From positions 2,754,501 to 2,818,500 of the forward strand of contig NZ_MUFV01000001.1 in NCBI RefSeq assembly GCF_002017875.1: a stretch of DNA of 64,000 bases. The letters run 5' to 3'. The translations under genes were made by a program, and so were the position numbers. Below the pieces are notes generated by a model that saw only the letters and a list, made by a program, of their open reading frames with translations, ran no database searches and was not told where the DNA came from. Positions 36,556 through 47,966 of the stretch are shown in pieces. The stretch comes from Deinococcus sp. LM3. GTDB taxonomy: Bacteria; Deinococcota; Deinococci; Deinococcales; Deinococcaceae. The number at the start of each line of letters is the position of its first letter. The first letter of the stretch is position 1.

Positions 36556-37593
36556 TTACTGACTGGCGGGCGCGACGGTCACGGCGGCCGGGAAGGCCTC
36601 GGTGCCCAGGCGGGCGATCTGCGCGTCCAGGTACTTCTGCGCGGCGTCCTTGCCCAGCTGGTCGCGGATCAGGGGCGCGGCGTCCGCCAGGGGCAGCGTG
36701 CCCGCCTCGGTGCGCCTGGTGACGGTCAGGACGTGCCAGCCGAACTGCGACTGCACGGTCTGCACGGCGTTCACGGGGCCCTTGAAGCTGGCCGTGTCGA
36801 AGGTCTCGACCATCTCGCCGGGGCCGAAGCAACCCAGGTCGCCGCCCTGCGCGGCGCTGCCCGGATCCTGGCTCTTCTCGGCGGCGATCTTCGCGAAGTC
36901 CGCGCCGCCCGCCAGGTCCCGCGTGATGGCCTGCGCGTCGGCCTGGGCCGGCACCAGGATGTGCTTCACGCAGGCCTGCGCGTCCTGCGCGAAGTCCGCG
37001 CGGTGCAGGTTGTAGTACCCGGCAACCAGCGCGTCCCCGAACGTGAAGCGCTTCTGGATGCCCTGCAGGTACGCGCCCACGACGCTCTGGCGTTCCAGTT
37101 CGCGGCGCAGGTCGGCGGCGTCCGCGTACCCGGTGGCGTTCAGCGCCTCGGCGAAGTCCGCGTCGGATTCGAAGTCGCTGCGGGCGTCCACGATCTGCTG
37201 ATCGAGTGCGGCGGCGTCGGGTTTGTTGTTCACGCGGGCCAGCTGGTACACCGCGCGGTCCCGCAGGAACTGCTTGAGGAACTCGGGGCGGGCGGCAGCG
37301 AACTCGCTGAGGTACGCGTCCTCGAAGGGCACGCCCTGGGCGTTCACGACCCGCGCGGCTGCCAGCCGGAAGGCCCGGTCGAAGTCGCCCAGCGTCAGGG
37401 TTTCCTTGCCGACCCGGCCGACCGGCGTGGCCGGATCGGCCGCCGGCGTGGCCACTGCGGGCGTCGCCGTCGCCGGGGCAGTGGTCGCCGGGGCCGTCGT
37501 GGCGGGGGCGGTGGTGGCGGGCGCGGTCTGTGCGCCGGCGGTCTGGAAGGCGACGCCGCTCAGCAGCGCTGCGGTCAGGAGCAGTTGTTTCAC
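36556..37593 (-). CDS. Secreted parvulin-type peptidyl-prolyl isomerase
   Basis: Envelope foldase of the SurA/PrsA kind. Residues 1-21 are a signal peptide (KQLLLTAALLSGVAFQTAGA). A Thr/Ala/Pro repeat (ATTAP several times) at 22-50 forms a linker. A SurA-N-like helical domain follows, then a parvulin domain at about 205-300 (VKHILVPAQADAQ, KSQDPGSAAQGGDLGCFGPGEMV, VQSQFGWHVLTVTRR). TACAGT 7 nt before GTG 37593 defines a leaderless start. Length 345. Confidence 0.88.
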   Translation of the reverse strand: MKQLLLTAALLSGVAFQTAGAQTAPATTAPATTAPATTAPATATPAVATPAADPATPVGRVGKETLTLGDFDRAFRLAAARVVNAQGVPFEDAYLSEFAAARPEFLKQFLRDRAVYQLARVNNKPDAAALDQQIVDARSDFESDADFAEALNATGYADAADLRRELERQSVVGAYLQGIQKRFTFGDALVAGYYNLHRADFAQDAQACVKHILVPAQADAQAITRDLAGGADFAKIAAEKSQDPGSAAQGGDLGCFGPGEMVETFDTASFKGPVNAVQTVQSQFGWHVLTVTRRTEAGTLPLADAAPLIRDQLGKDAAQKYLDAQIARLGTEAFPAAVTVAPASQ

Positions 37594-37700
37594 GATCCGT
37601 ACTGTAGCGTCCCGCGCGGCGCACTCCATGACAGTCTCCTGTGACCGCCCCCGCCTGAGACGCCCCGGTGGACGCCCCCCCGCCTGCTACAATCCCCCCC

Positions 37701-38765
<1,065 letters not shown>

Positions 38766-38792
38766 CGGCGGCCACCACGCCGCCGCCTGGGA

Positions 38793-39404
38793 TCAGTTCA
38801 GGATGCGGGCTTCACCCGGCACGAGGCCCAGCAGCCGCTCCAGCCGCTCCAGCAGGGTCGGGGCGCGCAGGGCGTCCTCGCGCTGCTCCGGGCTGGCCGG
38901 CAGCAGCGTGGCCGCGAAACTCGCCATCAGCAGCGGGTCGGTGGGGGCCGCCTCGCGCAGCTCGTCGGCGTTGCCGGGCCGCAGGCGCAGCAGGGCCGTG
39001 AGCAGCTGCGCCGCCGCGCCGCGCGCCGCCTCGTCCGCCACCCCTTCTCCCAGCAGATCGGGTTCCAGCGGCCACACGGTCACGTCGGCCGACAGGTAAG
39101 GCCGGTCCAGGTGAAAGTCGTCCACCCGGAACCGGTCCCCGCCGACGACCAGCACCGTGCTGGTGCCGTCCTCGTGTGGGCTGGCCTGCCGCAGGTGCGC
39201 CAGCGTGCCCACCCGCGACACCCGCTCGTGAAAGGGACGGTCGGAGGTTTCGGAAGTCTCCACGATCCGCACGATTCCGAAAGGTTGCCCGCTGGCCTGG
39301 ACGTCGGCCAGCAGTTCACGGTAACGGGGTTCGAAAACGTACAGGGGAAGGACCACGCCCGGGAACAGCACCAGTTGAGGCAGCGGAAACAGTGGAACGC
39401 GCAT
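38793..39404 (-). CDS. Lon N-terminal domain-like protein
   Basis: A 203-residue protein that is only the substrate-binding N-domain of Lon (PUA-like): VPLFPLPQLVLFPGVVLPLYVFEPRYRELL, with GIVRIVE and VVGGDRFRV. No ATPase or protease part is present. Such stand-alone proteins are widespread and of unknown role. The start has no clear RBS. Confidence 0.88.
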   Translation of the reverse strand: MRVPLFPLPQLVLFPGVVLPLYVFEPRYRELLADVQASGQPFGIVRIVETSETSDRPFHERVSRVGTLAHLRQASPHEDGTSTVLVVGGDRFRVDDFHLDRPYLSADVTVWPLEPDLLGEGVADEAARGAAAQLLTALLRLRPGNADELREAAPTDPLLMASFAATLLPASPEQREDALRAPTLLERLERLLGLVPGEARILN

Positions 39405-39475
39405 ACCCGGTCATGGTGCGCCCATCCGCGCGCCGCAACTTGAGCCAACCCCACAGTGGGGGGGCGCGGCGGTGG

Positions 39476-40357
39476 TCAGGAACCGGGCGAGGGGTCCGGG
39501 TCGGCCGGGCGGGGCCGTTTCCGGCGTTTCGGGCGGGGCGGTGGGGGCGCGCCCCACTCCTGCAACTGCTCCGGCGTGGCGCCCAGTTCGCCCAGGGTCA
39601 CGGTGTCGGCGGGGGTCAGCGGGGCACCGACCAGCAGGTCCGGACGGCGGGCCAGCGTGCGCGCCAGCGCCTGCCCGCGCCGCCACGCCGCCACCGCGCC
39701 GTGATTCCCGCCGCGCAGCACGTCCGGGACGCTCTGACCACGCCACTCCGGGGGACGGGTGTACTCGGGGTAGTCCAGCAGCCCCGAACTGAAACTGTCC
39801 GCCTGATGAGACTCGGGGTCGCCCAGCACGCCCGGCACCAGCCGCGCCACGGCCTCCAGCACGCACGCGGCGGCCGCCTCGCCGCCCATCATCACGAAAT
39901 CCCCGATGCTCAGTTCCCGCGTGACCAGCCCCTCGGTGCGGGCATCGAAGCCCTCGTAGCGGCCGCACAGGAACACCAGATGCCGGCGCTCCGCGAGTTC
40001 CTCCGCGACCGCCTGCGTGAACGGCTGCCCGGCCGGACTGAACAGGATCACCTCGTCCGCCGCAGGGAGGCTCGCCAGGGCCCGCTCGGCGACGTCCACG
40101 CGGATGACCATCCCGGCCCCACCCCCATAGGGCGTGTCGTCCACCTTGTGATGCCGGTTCCCGGCGAAGTCCCGCATGTTCACCAGCCGCACGTCCAGCA
40201 GGCCGCGCTCGCGGGCCTTCCCGACAATCGCCTCGGCGGCGAACGGCGCGAGCAGTTCCGGGAACAGCGTCAGGAACGAGAAGGTCAGGCCCGCCGCGTC
40301 CGGCGTCCCGGTGTCGGCCTCAGCGGTGGCGTCCGGCAGGGGGTGGGCGTCCGTCAT
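39476..40357 (-). CDS. trmD: tRNA (guanine37-N1)-methyltransferase
   Basis: Makes m1G37 next to the anticodon, preventing frameshifts. SPOUT-fold motifs: TLFPELLAPF, DDTPYGGGAGMVIRVD, FLCGRYEGFDAR, LSIGDFVMMGGE and LDYPEYTRP. It is longer than usual (293 residues), with about 25 extra N-terminal residues and a basic, Pro-rich C-terminal tail (PPPPRPKRRKRPRPAD). Starts by ATGA overlap with rimM. Confidence 0.95.
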   Translation of the reverse strand: MTDAHPLPDATAEADTGTPDAAGLTFSFLTLFPELLAPFAAEAIVGKARERGLLDVRLVNMRDFAGNRHHKVDDTPYGGGAGMVIRVDVAERALASLPAADEVILFSPAGQPFTQAVAEELAERRHLVFLCGRYEGFDARTEGLVTRELSIGDFVMMGGEAAAACVLEAVARLVPGVLGDPESHQADSFSSGLLDYPEYTRPPEWRGQSVPDVLRGGNHGAVAAWRRGQALARTLARRPDLLVGAPLTPADTVTLGELGATPEQLQEWGAPPPPRPKRRKRPRPADPDPSPGS

Positions 40358-40916
40358 TCGGCGCGGCCCGCCCCGTCCGTGTCGTCCGCCTCGTCCGCAT
40401 CCAGCAGGCCCGCCGGGGCGTCGGCCGTCAGCGCCAGCGACGCGGGCCGGCGCTTCCCGTTCAGGTTCACGGTCACGTACGGTGCCTGCAGCGGCACGAA
40501 GGCGTCGCCCGCCGCGTGACGCACCACCAGCAGGTCCTGATGCCCGGCGTCCACGACGTCCACGACCTCGCCCAGCACCTCGCCGGCCGGGCCGCTCAGG
40601 GTCAGGCCGCGCAGCTCGTGGTAGTAGTACACGCCGTCCTCGGGTTCCGGCAGGTCGGCGTCGGCGGCGTACACGTTCAGGCCGCGCAGGTCCTCGGCCC
40701 CCTCGCGGGTCACGACGCCCGCCAGGTGCAGCGCCACGCCCGGCGCGAGCATCTCGGCGCGGCGCACCTTCAGCCAGCCGCGTTTCTCGACGTACACGCG
40801 CTCCAGCGCCGCGAACTGCGTCTGGTCACCCAGCACGAACACCTTCACGCCGCCCTTCACGCCGTGCGGCCCCAGGAAGTACCCCAGGCGCGTCCGGTCT
40901 GTGGAAGCTCCGCCGG

Positions 40917-40920
<4 letters not shown>
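40354..40920 (-). CDS. rimM: Ribosome maturation factor RimM
   Basis: Assists 30S head assembly and binds ribosomal protein S19. LGYFLGPHGVKGGVKVF is the N-terminal signature, followed by the PRC-barrel part (YYYHELRGLTL, GEVLGEVVDVVDAGHQDLLVV, AFVPLQAPYVTVNL). The C-terminus is acidic. GTG start shares GTGA with the khpA stop. Confidence 0.94.
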
Positions 40921-41158
<238 letters not shown>

Positions 41159-41273
41159 CGGGCATTCTAGAGCATTCCCGGCCCCGCAGGCCGGTGCGCT
41201 GCGTCCACACCGCACAATCCGGTGCCTGCCGCGGGTGATCGCTGGGTGAGTGCCGGGGGCCGGGCGCGGCATG

Positions 41274-41297
41274 AAAAAAGGCCCCACGAGGGGGCCT
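41274..41297 (-). terminator. Intrinsic terminator after rpsP
   Basis: On the minus strand AGGCCCC-CTCGT-GGGGCCT is a perfect 7-bp stem followed by TTTTTC. It separates rpsP from the khpA-rimM-trmD unit. Confidence 0.9.
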
Positions 41298-41315
41298 GTC
41301 AGGGGGTGGGGACGC

Positions 41316-41564
<249 letters not shown>

Positions 41565-41712
41565 GATGGAAACCTCGGGTTGTTCAGGTGATTGAGGGTA
41601 CAGCTCCCGTTAGGATCACGGGGTTCATGCGCCCGTCAGCAGCCAACCGGGGTGCGCACCGAACAAGAGTACCAGCCGCGCTCCCATCCGGCAAGGGGTC
41701 CGCGCCCCCTGA

Positions 41713-43200
41713 TCAGAAGCCGGGCGAGACCGGCACGCCGCCCCGGCGCAGCTGGAAGGCCATGCTGTCCGGCCCGATGATCGAACTGCCGCCCACCGTG
41801 CCGACCGGCGTGCCGCGCGCCACGCGGTTCCCGACGCTGACCAGCGGGTCACGCAGCCCGAAGTACGCCGTGACGCTCGCCCCGTGATCCACCAGCACCA
41901 CCCAGCCCAGCGACGCGTAGTACGTGACGGCCAGCACGTTCCCCTCGAGCGCCGCGACGGCCTGCGACCCGCCGCTCAGGACCACCCACGGCGACCCGCC
42001 CGTCCCGTACGGCGACTGCACCCGCCCGCCCGGCAGCGGGAAGCCCAGCGGTCCACTCAGGTCCGGCAGGGGCAGCAACTGCTGCTCGACCCGCACCTGC
42101 GCCTGCTGCACCTGCTCGCTGCGCTGCTGCAGGGCGGCCTGTTCGCGCTGCACCTGCGCCTCCCGCTGCGCCTGGGCGGCCTGCTGCGCGGCCCGCTGCC
42201 GGGCGGCCTGCGCGTCGGCGGCGCGTTGCTGCGCCACCCGCGCCTGCTCGGCGCGCAGGCGGGCCAGCCGCAGCGCCTCCTGCCGGGCGCGTTCCTGCGC
42301 CTCGCGGATCCGGCGGGCCTCCTCCGCGCGGCGGCGGCGTTCCTCCTCCAGTCGGCGTTGCCGCTCGGCTTCCAGGCGGCTGCGTTCCGCGACGACCTGA
42401 CCCACCAGCGTATCGACCGTGCGCGCCGCGAGGGCCTGCTCGGCCTGCCGCTGCGTCGCCAGGGTCCGCTTCCCGGCCTCGCTGGAACGCAGCTGCGCCA
42501 GCAGGCGGTTCTGCTCGGCCCGCTGCGCCGTCAGGGACTTCAGGGTCGCCGTGCGCTGCGCCTGCAGGGTCCGCAGGTCACGCGCCTGACGGGTCTGCTG
42601 CTCGCGCTGTTCGGCCAGCACCTTGACCTCGCCCGCCAGGGACTCGATCACGCGGGTGTTGTACTCGCCCGCCATGTTCGCGTACCGCAGCCGGATCAGC
42701 AGGTCCGACAGACTGCTCGACTGCGACAGCAGCTGCAGGTACCGGCCGCTGCGGTCCCGGTACTGGAGCAGCAGCACCTCGCGCACGTCGCTCTGCAGGC
42801 GCTCCACGCGGGTCTGCGTGACCTTCAGCTGCGCGGTCGTGTCGGCCAGCGCCCGCTCGGCCAGCGCCACGCGCGCCGTGACGACCGCGACCTCGTTCTC
42901 CAGCCGCGAGGCGTTCGCCGCCAGCGCGTCCAGCCGCGACAGCGTGGCCTTCTGCTGCGCGCTGAGATTCTGGATGCTGCGCCGCAGGGCCTCCAGTTCC
43001 TTCGCCTTGGCGGCGCTCAGCTGCCGCTGCTGCTGCAACTCTCGCTGTAACTGCTCGAGCCGCTCGCTGGTACTCAGGTCCGGCGCGTCACCGGTCGGCG
43101 CCGACCCCTGCGCCTGCGCGGTCCAGTCGGTACCGCCCGGCAGCGCGGTCAGCAGCGCGGCGCACAGCAGCAGCGCCGCCCGCCCCCGGCCCGCACTCAT
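41713..43200 (-). CDS. EnvC-like coiled-coil protein with degenerate LytM domain
   Basis: A 495-residue secreted protein. Residues 1-30 are a signal peptide. About 40-350 is long coiled coil, with Glu/Arg-rich EEERRRRAEEARRIREAQ followed by Ala/Gln-rich repeats. The C-terminal M23/LytM fold (about 390-495) lacks the zinc ligands: the usual HxxxD is FPLPGGRVQSPYG and the HxH is AFQLRR, so it should not be a hydrolase itself but an activator like EnvC. It follows ftsE-ftsX, the expected controllers. Its ATG is formed at the edge of MITE copy B. Confidence 0.88.
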   Translation of the reverse strand: MSAGRGRAALLLCAALLTALPGGTDWTAQAQGSAPTGDAPDLSTSERLEQLQRELQQQRQLSAAKAKELEALRRSIQNLSAQQKATLSRLDALAANASRLENEVAVVTARVALAERALADTTAQLKVTQTRVERLQSDVREVLLLQYRDRSGRYLQLLSQSSSLSDLLIRLRYANMAGEYNTRVIESLAGEVKVLAEQREQQTRQARDLRTLQAQRTATLKSLTAQRAEQNRLLAQLRSSEAGKRTLATQRQAEQALAARTVDTLVGQVVAERSRLEAERQRRLEEERRRRAEEARRIREAQERARQEALRLARLRAEQARVAQQRAADAQAARQRAAQQAAQAQREAQVQREQAALQQRSEQVQQAQVRVEQQLLPLPDLSGPLGFPLPGGRVQSPYGTGGSPWVVLSGGSQAVAALEGNVLAVTYYASLGWVVLVDHGASVTAYFGLRDPLVSVGNRVARGTPVGTVGGSSIIGPDSMAFQLRRGGVPVSPGF

Positions 43201-43354
43201 ACGGACTCCGATTGAAGGGGCCGCAAAGACCCTTCAATCCGAGCGGATGCGACTCGTAGAGCTGCTCCGCAGAGTAGGAGAGAAACGGGTTCCGGACGTG
43301 GAGCTGACCATCCGGTGAAGTTCCGGATGGTCAGCGAAACAAACGGAATCCGTA
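43200..43354. repeat. MITE-like palindromic repeat, copy B (155 bp, long form)
   Basis: TA-bounded element with ends TACGGACTCCG and CGGAATCCGTA, filling the ftsX/envC-like gap completely. On the minus strand the ftsX stop is TGA-TACGG and the far end reads CGGAG-TCCGT-ATG, giving the envC-like gene both RBS and start codon. Target TGA-TA-TGA. Inner inverted repeats: GACCATCCGG/CCGGATGGTC and a GAGCTGCTCCGCAG segment. Confidence 0.88.
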
Positions 43355-44214
<860 letters not shown>

Positions 44215-44218
<4 letters not shown>

Positions 44219-44898
44219 AGCGCGTACCCGCCGTACGGATCGTCCCGCACCAGCTTGCCCTTGCGCAGCGTCAGGGTGCGGTGCCGGAAGGTCTCGACCA
44301 GATCGCGGGCGTGCGTGGCGACCACCACGGTCGTGCCGCGCAGGTTCACGTTCTGCAGCACCTTCAGCACCTCGCGGCTGTTGTCCGGGTCGAGGTTCCC
44401 GGTCGGTTCGTCCGCCAGCAGTAGCGGCGGATCACCCACGATGGCCCGCGCGATCGCCACGCGCTGCTGCTCGCCCTGCGACAGTTGCAGCGGCAGCGCG
44501 TACTTCTTGTGCTCCAGCCCCACCGTCCGCAGGGCCGTCGTCACGCGCGGCGCCCACTCGCGCTGCGGCACGCCCGTCACCCGCAGCGTGAACGCCACGT
44601 TATCGAAGGCGTTCAGGTGCGCCAGCAGCAGGTTGTCCTGAAACACCGTGCCCATGCGGCGGCGCAGCAGCGCCGTGCGGCGCCCCCGGTAGCGTGCCAG
44701 CGGCTCGCCCGCCACGCGCACCTCGCCCCGGCTGGGCAGCGCCCGCTTGAGCACCAGACTCATGAAACTGCTCTTTCCGGCCCCGGAATGCCCGACCAGA
44801 TACACGAATTCCCCCTTACCGATCTGCAGGGACACGTCATCCAGCGCCAGCGTCCGGGTCACGGGGTACTCCAGTGAGACGTTCTTGAAATCGATCAC
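44215..44898 (-). CDS. ftsE: Cell division ATP-binding protein FtsE
   Basis: ABC ATPase partner of FtsX. Walker A GHSGAGKSS, signature LSQGEQQRVAIAR, Walker B LLLADEPTGNLDP and the His switch VVATHAR are all present; 227 residues, as in the family. GTG 44898 is chosen because the protein then begins VIDFKNVSLEY and GGGTGG precedes it. A short upstream ORF ends on this start as GTGA. Confidence 0.95.
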
Positions 44899-44965
44899 GC
44901 GGACCACCCGTTCAGGGAGGACAGCGACGGAAGGAAAGGACCTGTCATGCTCGCGGCACAGCATA
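44895..44965 (-). CDS. Short upstream ORF (17 codons) ending on the ftsE start
   Basis: From ATG 44948 the frame encodes MTGPFLPSLSSLNGWSA and its TGA (44897-44895) shares GTGA with the ftsE start. TATGCT (44960-44965) lies 11 nt upstream of the ATG, implying a leader of only a few bases. The GGGTGG ribosome-binding sequence of ftsE lies inside the ORF. Confidence 0.5.
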
Positions 44966-45090
44966 GCCCACCCCCGCCCCCGCACCATGAAGACTCGCGC
45001 AACGGCCGCGCCCCACACCCCCTGCCCCGGCCTGCGGCAGACCGGATGAAATCCTCAACTGCACTTCACCTGCCGGCACTATCCTGAGGC

Positions 45091-46413
45091 GTGAACGCAA
45101 AACGCCTGACCACCGTCGGGGTTGCCCTGTCCGCCACCGCCGCTGTCGCCTACGCGCAGCTCGGCGGGTACACCCAGGCGAACCTCAGCAGCACTGCCAC
45201 CGGAAAATCCTTCCTGCAGGTCATCAACGACCTGAACCGCCTGTACCTGTACCCGGTCGATCAGGAGAAACTGCTGCGCGGCGCCATCACCGGCGCCCTG
45301 GGCAGCCTGGACGACGAATTCACGTACTACAGCCAGCCCGAGGACAACGCCATCGACGCCGAGAACCTCAGCGGCGAGTTCTACGGCATCGGCGTGCAAC
45401 TCGTCGCCGCGAACCCCGACGGCACCGGCGGCAAGATCGACAACGTCTTCCGGACCGGCGCGGCCAGCACCGCCGGCGTGCAGATCGGCGACGTGTTCGT
45501 CAAGATCGACGACAAGGACGTCACCAGCGCCAAACTGAACGAGATCGTTCGTCTCGTGCGCGGCAAGCAGGGCACCACCGTGAACGTCACCTTCGCCCGC
45601 GACGGCAAACCCTACACCGTCAAGATGGAACGCCAGCCGGTCGCCATCGTCAGCGTCGAACAGACCGTCCTGCCCGGCAACATCGGCTACATCGCCCTGA
45701 ACACCTTCTACAACGAGAAGGCCAGCGAACAGTTCGCGGCGGCCGTCGCGGACATGAAAAAGAAGGACGTGTCCTCGCTGATCCTCGACCTGCGAGACAA
45801 CGGCGGTGGCCTGCTGAACGCCGGGCGCGACGTGGCCGACCAGTTCATCCAGAGCGGCCCCATCGTCAGCCTCCGCGACCGCAGCAAACGCACCCAGGTC
45901 TTCGGCGGGAACGCCACTAACCGCGCCACCGACTACACCGGCAAGCTGATCGTCCTGGTCAACAAGAACAGCGCCAGCGCCAGCGAAGTCGTCTCCGGCG
46001 CCCTGCAGGACACCGGCCGCGCCACCGTCGTCGGCGAGCAGACCTTCGGCAAGGGCGTCGCGCAGATCCCCACCACCCTCCCCGACGGAGGCAAGGCCGC
46101 CATCGTCAACAGCGAGTGGCTGACCCCCAAGGGCCGCGAAATTCACAAGAAGGGCATCACGCCCGACGTGGTCGTCAAGGACACCCGCTACACCACGCCC
46201 CCCAACCTGAGCGGCAGCGGCGTCACGCCCGGCGCGAAGATCACCCTGACCATCGAGGGTCAACCCGTGACCGTCACCGCCGACAAGGACGGCAAATTCA
46301 GCTACACCGGCGAGATCAAACGCCCCAGCCGCAGCGCCGCGCAGGGCGAGGCCGTCGTGGACCTCCAGACCGACGCCATCCTGAAAAAAGCCGTCGACCT
46401 GCTCAGCAAGTAA
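45091..46413 (+). CDS. ctpA: Carboxy-terminal processing protease (S41)
   Basis: Secreted serine/lysine protease. Signal sequence at 1-25, PDZ domain near 95-175 (GIGVQLVAANPDGTGGKIDNV, GVQIGDVFVKIDDKDV), and a tail-specific protease domain: LDLRDNGGGLLNAG, nucleophile Ser in NKNSASASEVVSGAL, and Lys in GEQTFGKGVAQ. The C-terminal 85 residues form an additional beta-rich segment (KITLTIEGQPVTVTADKDGKFSYTG). Divergent from ftsE, a setting that suggests a role in wall remodelling. CACTAT is 8 nt before GTG 45091. Confidence 0.93.
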   Translation: MNAKRLTTVGVALSATAAVAYAQLGGYTQANLSSTATGKSFLQVINDLNRLYLYPVDQEKLLRGAITGALGSLDDEFTYYSQPEDNAIDAENLSGEFYGIGVQLVAANPDGTGGKIDNVFRTGAASTAGVQIGDVFVKIDDKDVTSAKLNEIVRLVRGKQGTTVNVTFARDGKPYTVKMERQPVAIVSVEQTVLPGNIGYIALNTFYNEKASEQFAAAVADMKKKDVSSLILDLRDNGGGLLNAGRDVADQFIQSGPIVSLRDRSKRTQVFGGNATNRATDYTGKLIVLVNKNSASASEVVSGALQDTGRATVVGEQTFGKGVAQIPTTLPDGGKAAIVNSEWLTPKGREIHKKGITPDVVVKDTRYTTPPNLSGSGVTPGAKITLTIEGQPVTVTADKDGKFSYTGEIKRPSRSAAQGEAVVDLQTDAILKKAVDLLSK

Positions 46414-46568
46414 TACGGACTCCGATTGAATGGGCTGCAAAGCCCGTTCAATCCGAGCGGATGCGACTCGTAGAGCTGCTCCGCAGAGTAAGAGAGAGAC
46501 GGGTTCCGGACGTGGAGCCGGCAATCCGGTGAAGTTCCGGATTGTTGGCGAAACAAACGGGATCCGTA
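46414..46568. repeat. MITE-like palindromic repeat, copy C (155 bp, long form)
   Basis: Starts directly after the ctpA TAA stop (TAA-TACGG) and ends CCGTA at 46568, where an IS4-family element is inserted. Nearly identical to copy B in the central GAGCTGCTCCGCAGAGTA segment. Reconstructed target TTA-TA-TTA in element orientation. Confidence 0.88.
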
Positions 46569-46572
46569 TAAG

Positions 46573-47898
46573 CAATGGTGCGGACACTTTCAAAAGGTGC
46601 AAGGAAGAGGTCTCCTGTACGGTGAAGTTGAAACGACACCACCGAAAGGAGACCTGACCCATGTTACCCCTGCTGCTGCTCTTCCTCGGACTCCCAGCCC
46701 ACCAGACCCGCTTCTTCGCTCACCTCATTCCCCTCTGGCAAGCCATTCCAGGCCGGGTCAACGCCAGGAACTTCAGCCGCTACAGCGAGTGGGACGAGCG
46801 CACCTTCCGCCGATGGATGCACAAGACGCTGCCCTGGGATGAACTCCACTGGGGACTGGTGCGACTCCTGATTCGCTGGGGGGTCCTCGGTTCACGGTTC
46901 ATCCTGGCCATCGACGCCAGTTTCATCCCCAAGTCAGGCAAGAAGACCGAAGGGCTCGGGGCGTTCTGGAACGGCTCGCAGAGCCGTTCCGACACCGGAC
47001 TGGAGTTGTCCTGCCTGGCCCTGATCAGCCTCACCGGCCAGCATGCCTTCCCGCTGGACATCCGTCAGACCCGGCCCAAACAGGACCGGGCAGATCGCCT
47101 CGAACAGTATCTGGAGCAACTGAAAGACGTCTTCACCCAGCGACGCGCTTGGCTGTCCGGCCATCTGCGCGCGGTCGTGGCTGACGGCCAGTACGCCAAG
47201 AAGATGTTCATGGACGCCGTCCATGCCGAGAAGATCGCTTTCGTCACCAAGCTCCAGTCGAATGCCAACCTGCTCTACCCGTTCACTGGCGCGCATCCCA
47301 CACGCCGGGGTGCCCGGCGGAAGTGGGGTGGCAAGGTCGATTTCAAAGATTGGAGCGGGTGGCAGAGCGTTCCGGGTGACGCTCAGGAGCGGGTGTGGAC
47401 GCGGGTGGTGTGGGCCCCTCACTTCGGCCGCTTTCTGCGGGTGGTGGTGATCGAGCGTCTTGATCGGAAGGGTCAGGTGAAGGCCCATGTGGTGCTGTGC
47501 AGCACGGACACGACCATGCCGGCACAGGAGATCCGGGCGCTGTACAGCGCCCGGTTCCAGCTGGAGTTCGTCTTCCGTGATGCCAAGCAGTTCGCGGGGC
47601 TGACGACCTGCCAGCTCCGGTCGACGACGGGGCTGGAGAATCACTGGAACGCCGCGTGTTTTGCGCTTTCGTTGGGTCGTGCGGAGTACCTACTGGAGCG
47701 GTCTGCCCGTACGGGCAGACCGGCTGATGTGGTGCCGTTTTCGTACGAGGACGTGAAGCGGCGCGCGTTTAACCGGCTGTTCGCCTCGCGAATTCTGGCC
47801 AATCTGGGTCTTTCACGGCGATTCGTTGAATTGGAGGAACATCCGTCCAGGCCGCTGGATCTCGGCGTCAAAGCTGCTTGAACCTGTCCGCACCATTG
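46573..47898 (+). mobile_element. IS4-family insertion sequence, 1326 bp
   Basis: Terminal inverted repeats begin CAATGGTGCGGACA at both ends; the next bases also match partly (TTCAA). Direct repeats ATAAG flank it (46568-46572 and 47899-47903), a 5-bp target duplication. One transposase gene lies inside. The left duplication overlaps the last A of MITE copy C. The intact gene and repeats suggest recent activity. Confidence 0.92.
46661..47881 (+). CDS. IS4-family transposase
   Basis: DDE transposase, 406 residues and intact. First Asp in AIDASFIPKSGKK, second Asp in VVADGQYAKKMFMDAV, Glu in YSARFQLEFVFRDAKQFAG, which matches the Y-(2)-R-(3)-E-(6)-K signature of IS4 elements. AAGGAG lies 9 nt before the ATG. 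Codon GC3 is lower than in host genes, consistent with transfer. Confidence 0.95.
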   Translation: MLPLLLLFLGLPAHQTRFFAHLIPLWQAIPGRVNARNFSRYSEWDERTFRRWMHKTLPWDELHWGLVRLLIRWGVLGSRFILAIDASFIPKSGKKTEGLGAFWNGSQSRSDTGLELSCLALISLTGQHAFPLDIRQTRPKQDRADRLEQYLEQLKDVFTQRRAWLSGHLRAVVADGQYAKKMFMDAVHAEKIAFVTKLQSNANLLYPFTGAHPTRRGARRKWGGKVDFKDWSGWQSVPGDAQERVWTRVVWAPHFGRFLRVVVIERLDRKGQVKAHVVLCSTDTTMPAQEIRALYSARFQLEFVFRDAKQFAGLTTCQLRSTTGLENHWNAACFALSLGRAEYLLERSARTGRPADVVPFSYEDVKRRAFNRLFASRILANLGLSRRFVELEEHPSRPLDLGVKAA

Positions 47899-47916
47899 AT
47901 AAGCTTCACCTCAGGC

Positions 47917-47945
47917 GGGCCGCCCCTGAACGACGGGGGCGGCCC
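47917..47945 (-). terminator. GC-rich hairpin downstream of the 47967-48605 gene
   Basis: GGGCCGCCCC and GGGGCGGCCC form a perfect 10-bp stem with a 9-nt loop, 22 nt past the stop codon of the minus-strand gene. No T-run is seen. Confidence 0.55.
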
Positions 47946-47966
47946 CCCTGTTCCTGCCCGCCCGGA

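Noticed and set aside
39330..39345. GGTTCGAAAA resembling a tRNA T-loop
   Set aside because: No acceptor, D or anticodon stems around it; it lies inside the Lon-N gene.
41713..42100. Active M23 peptidase call for the EnvC-like protein
   Set aside because: The zinc-binding HxxxD and HxH residues are missing, so it is called a degenerate LytM domain.
46302..46556. Short ORFs within the MITE copies that read ETGSGRG...NETNG-like peptides
   Set aside because: They recur at every copy because the repeat is open by chance; no start signal or codon bias supports them.
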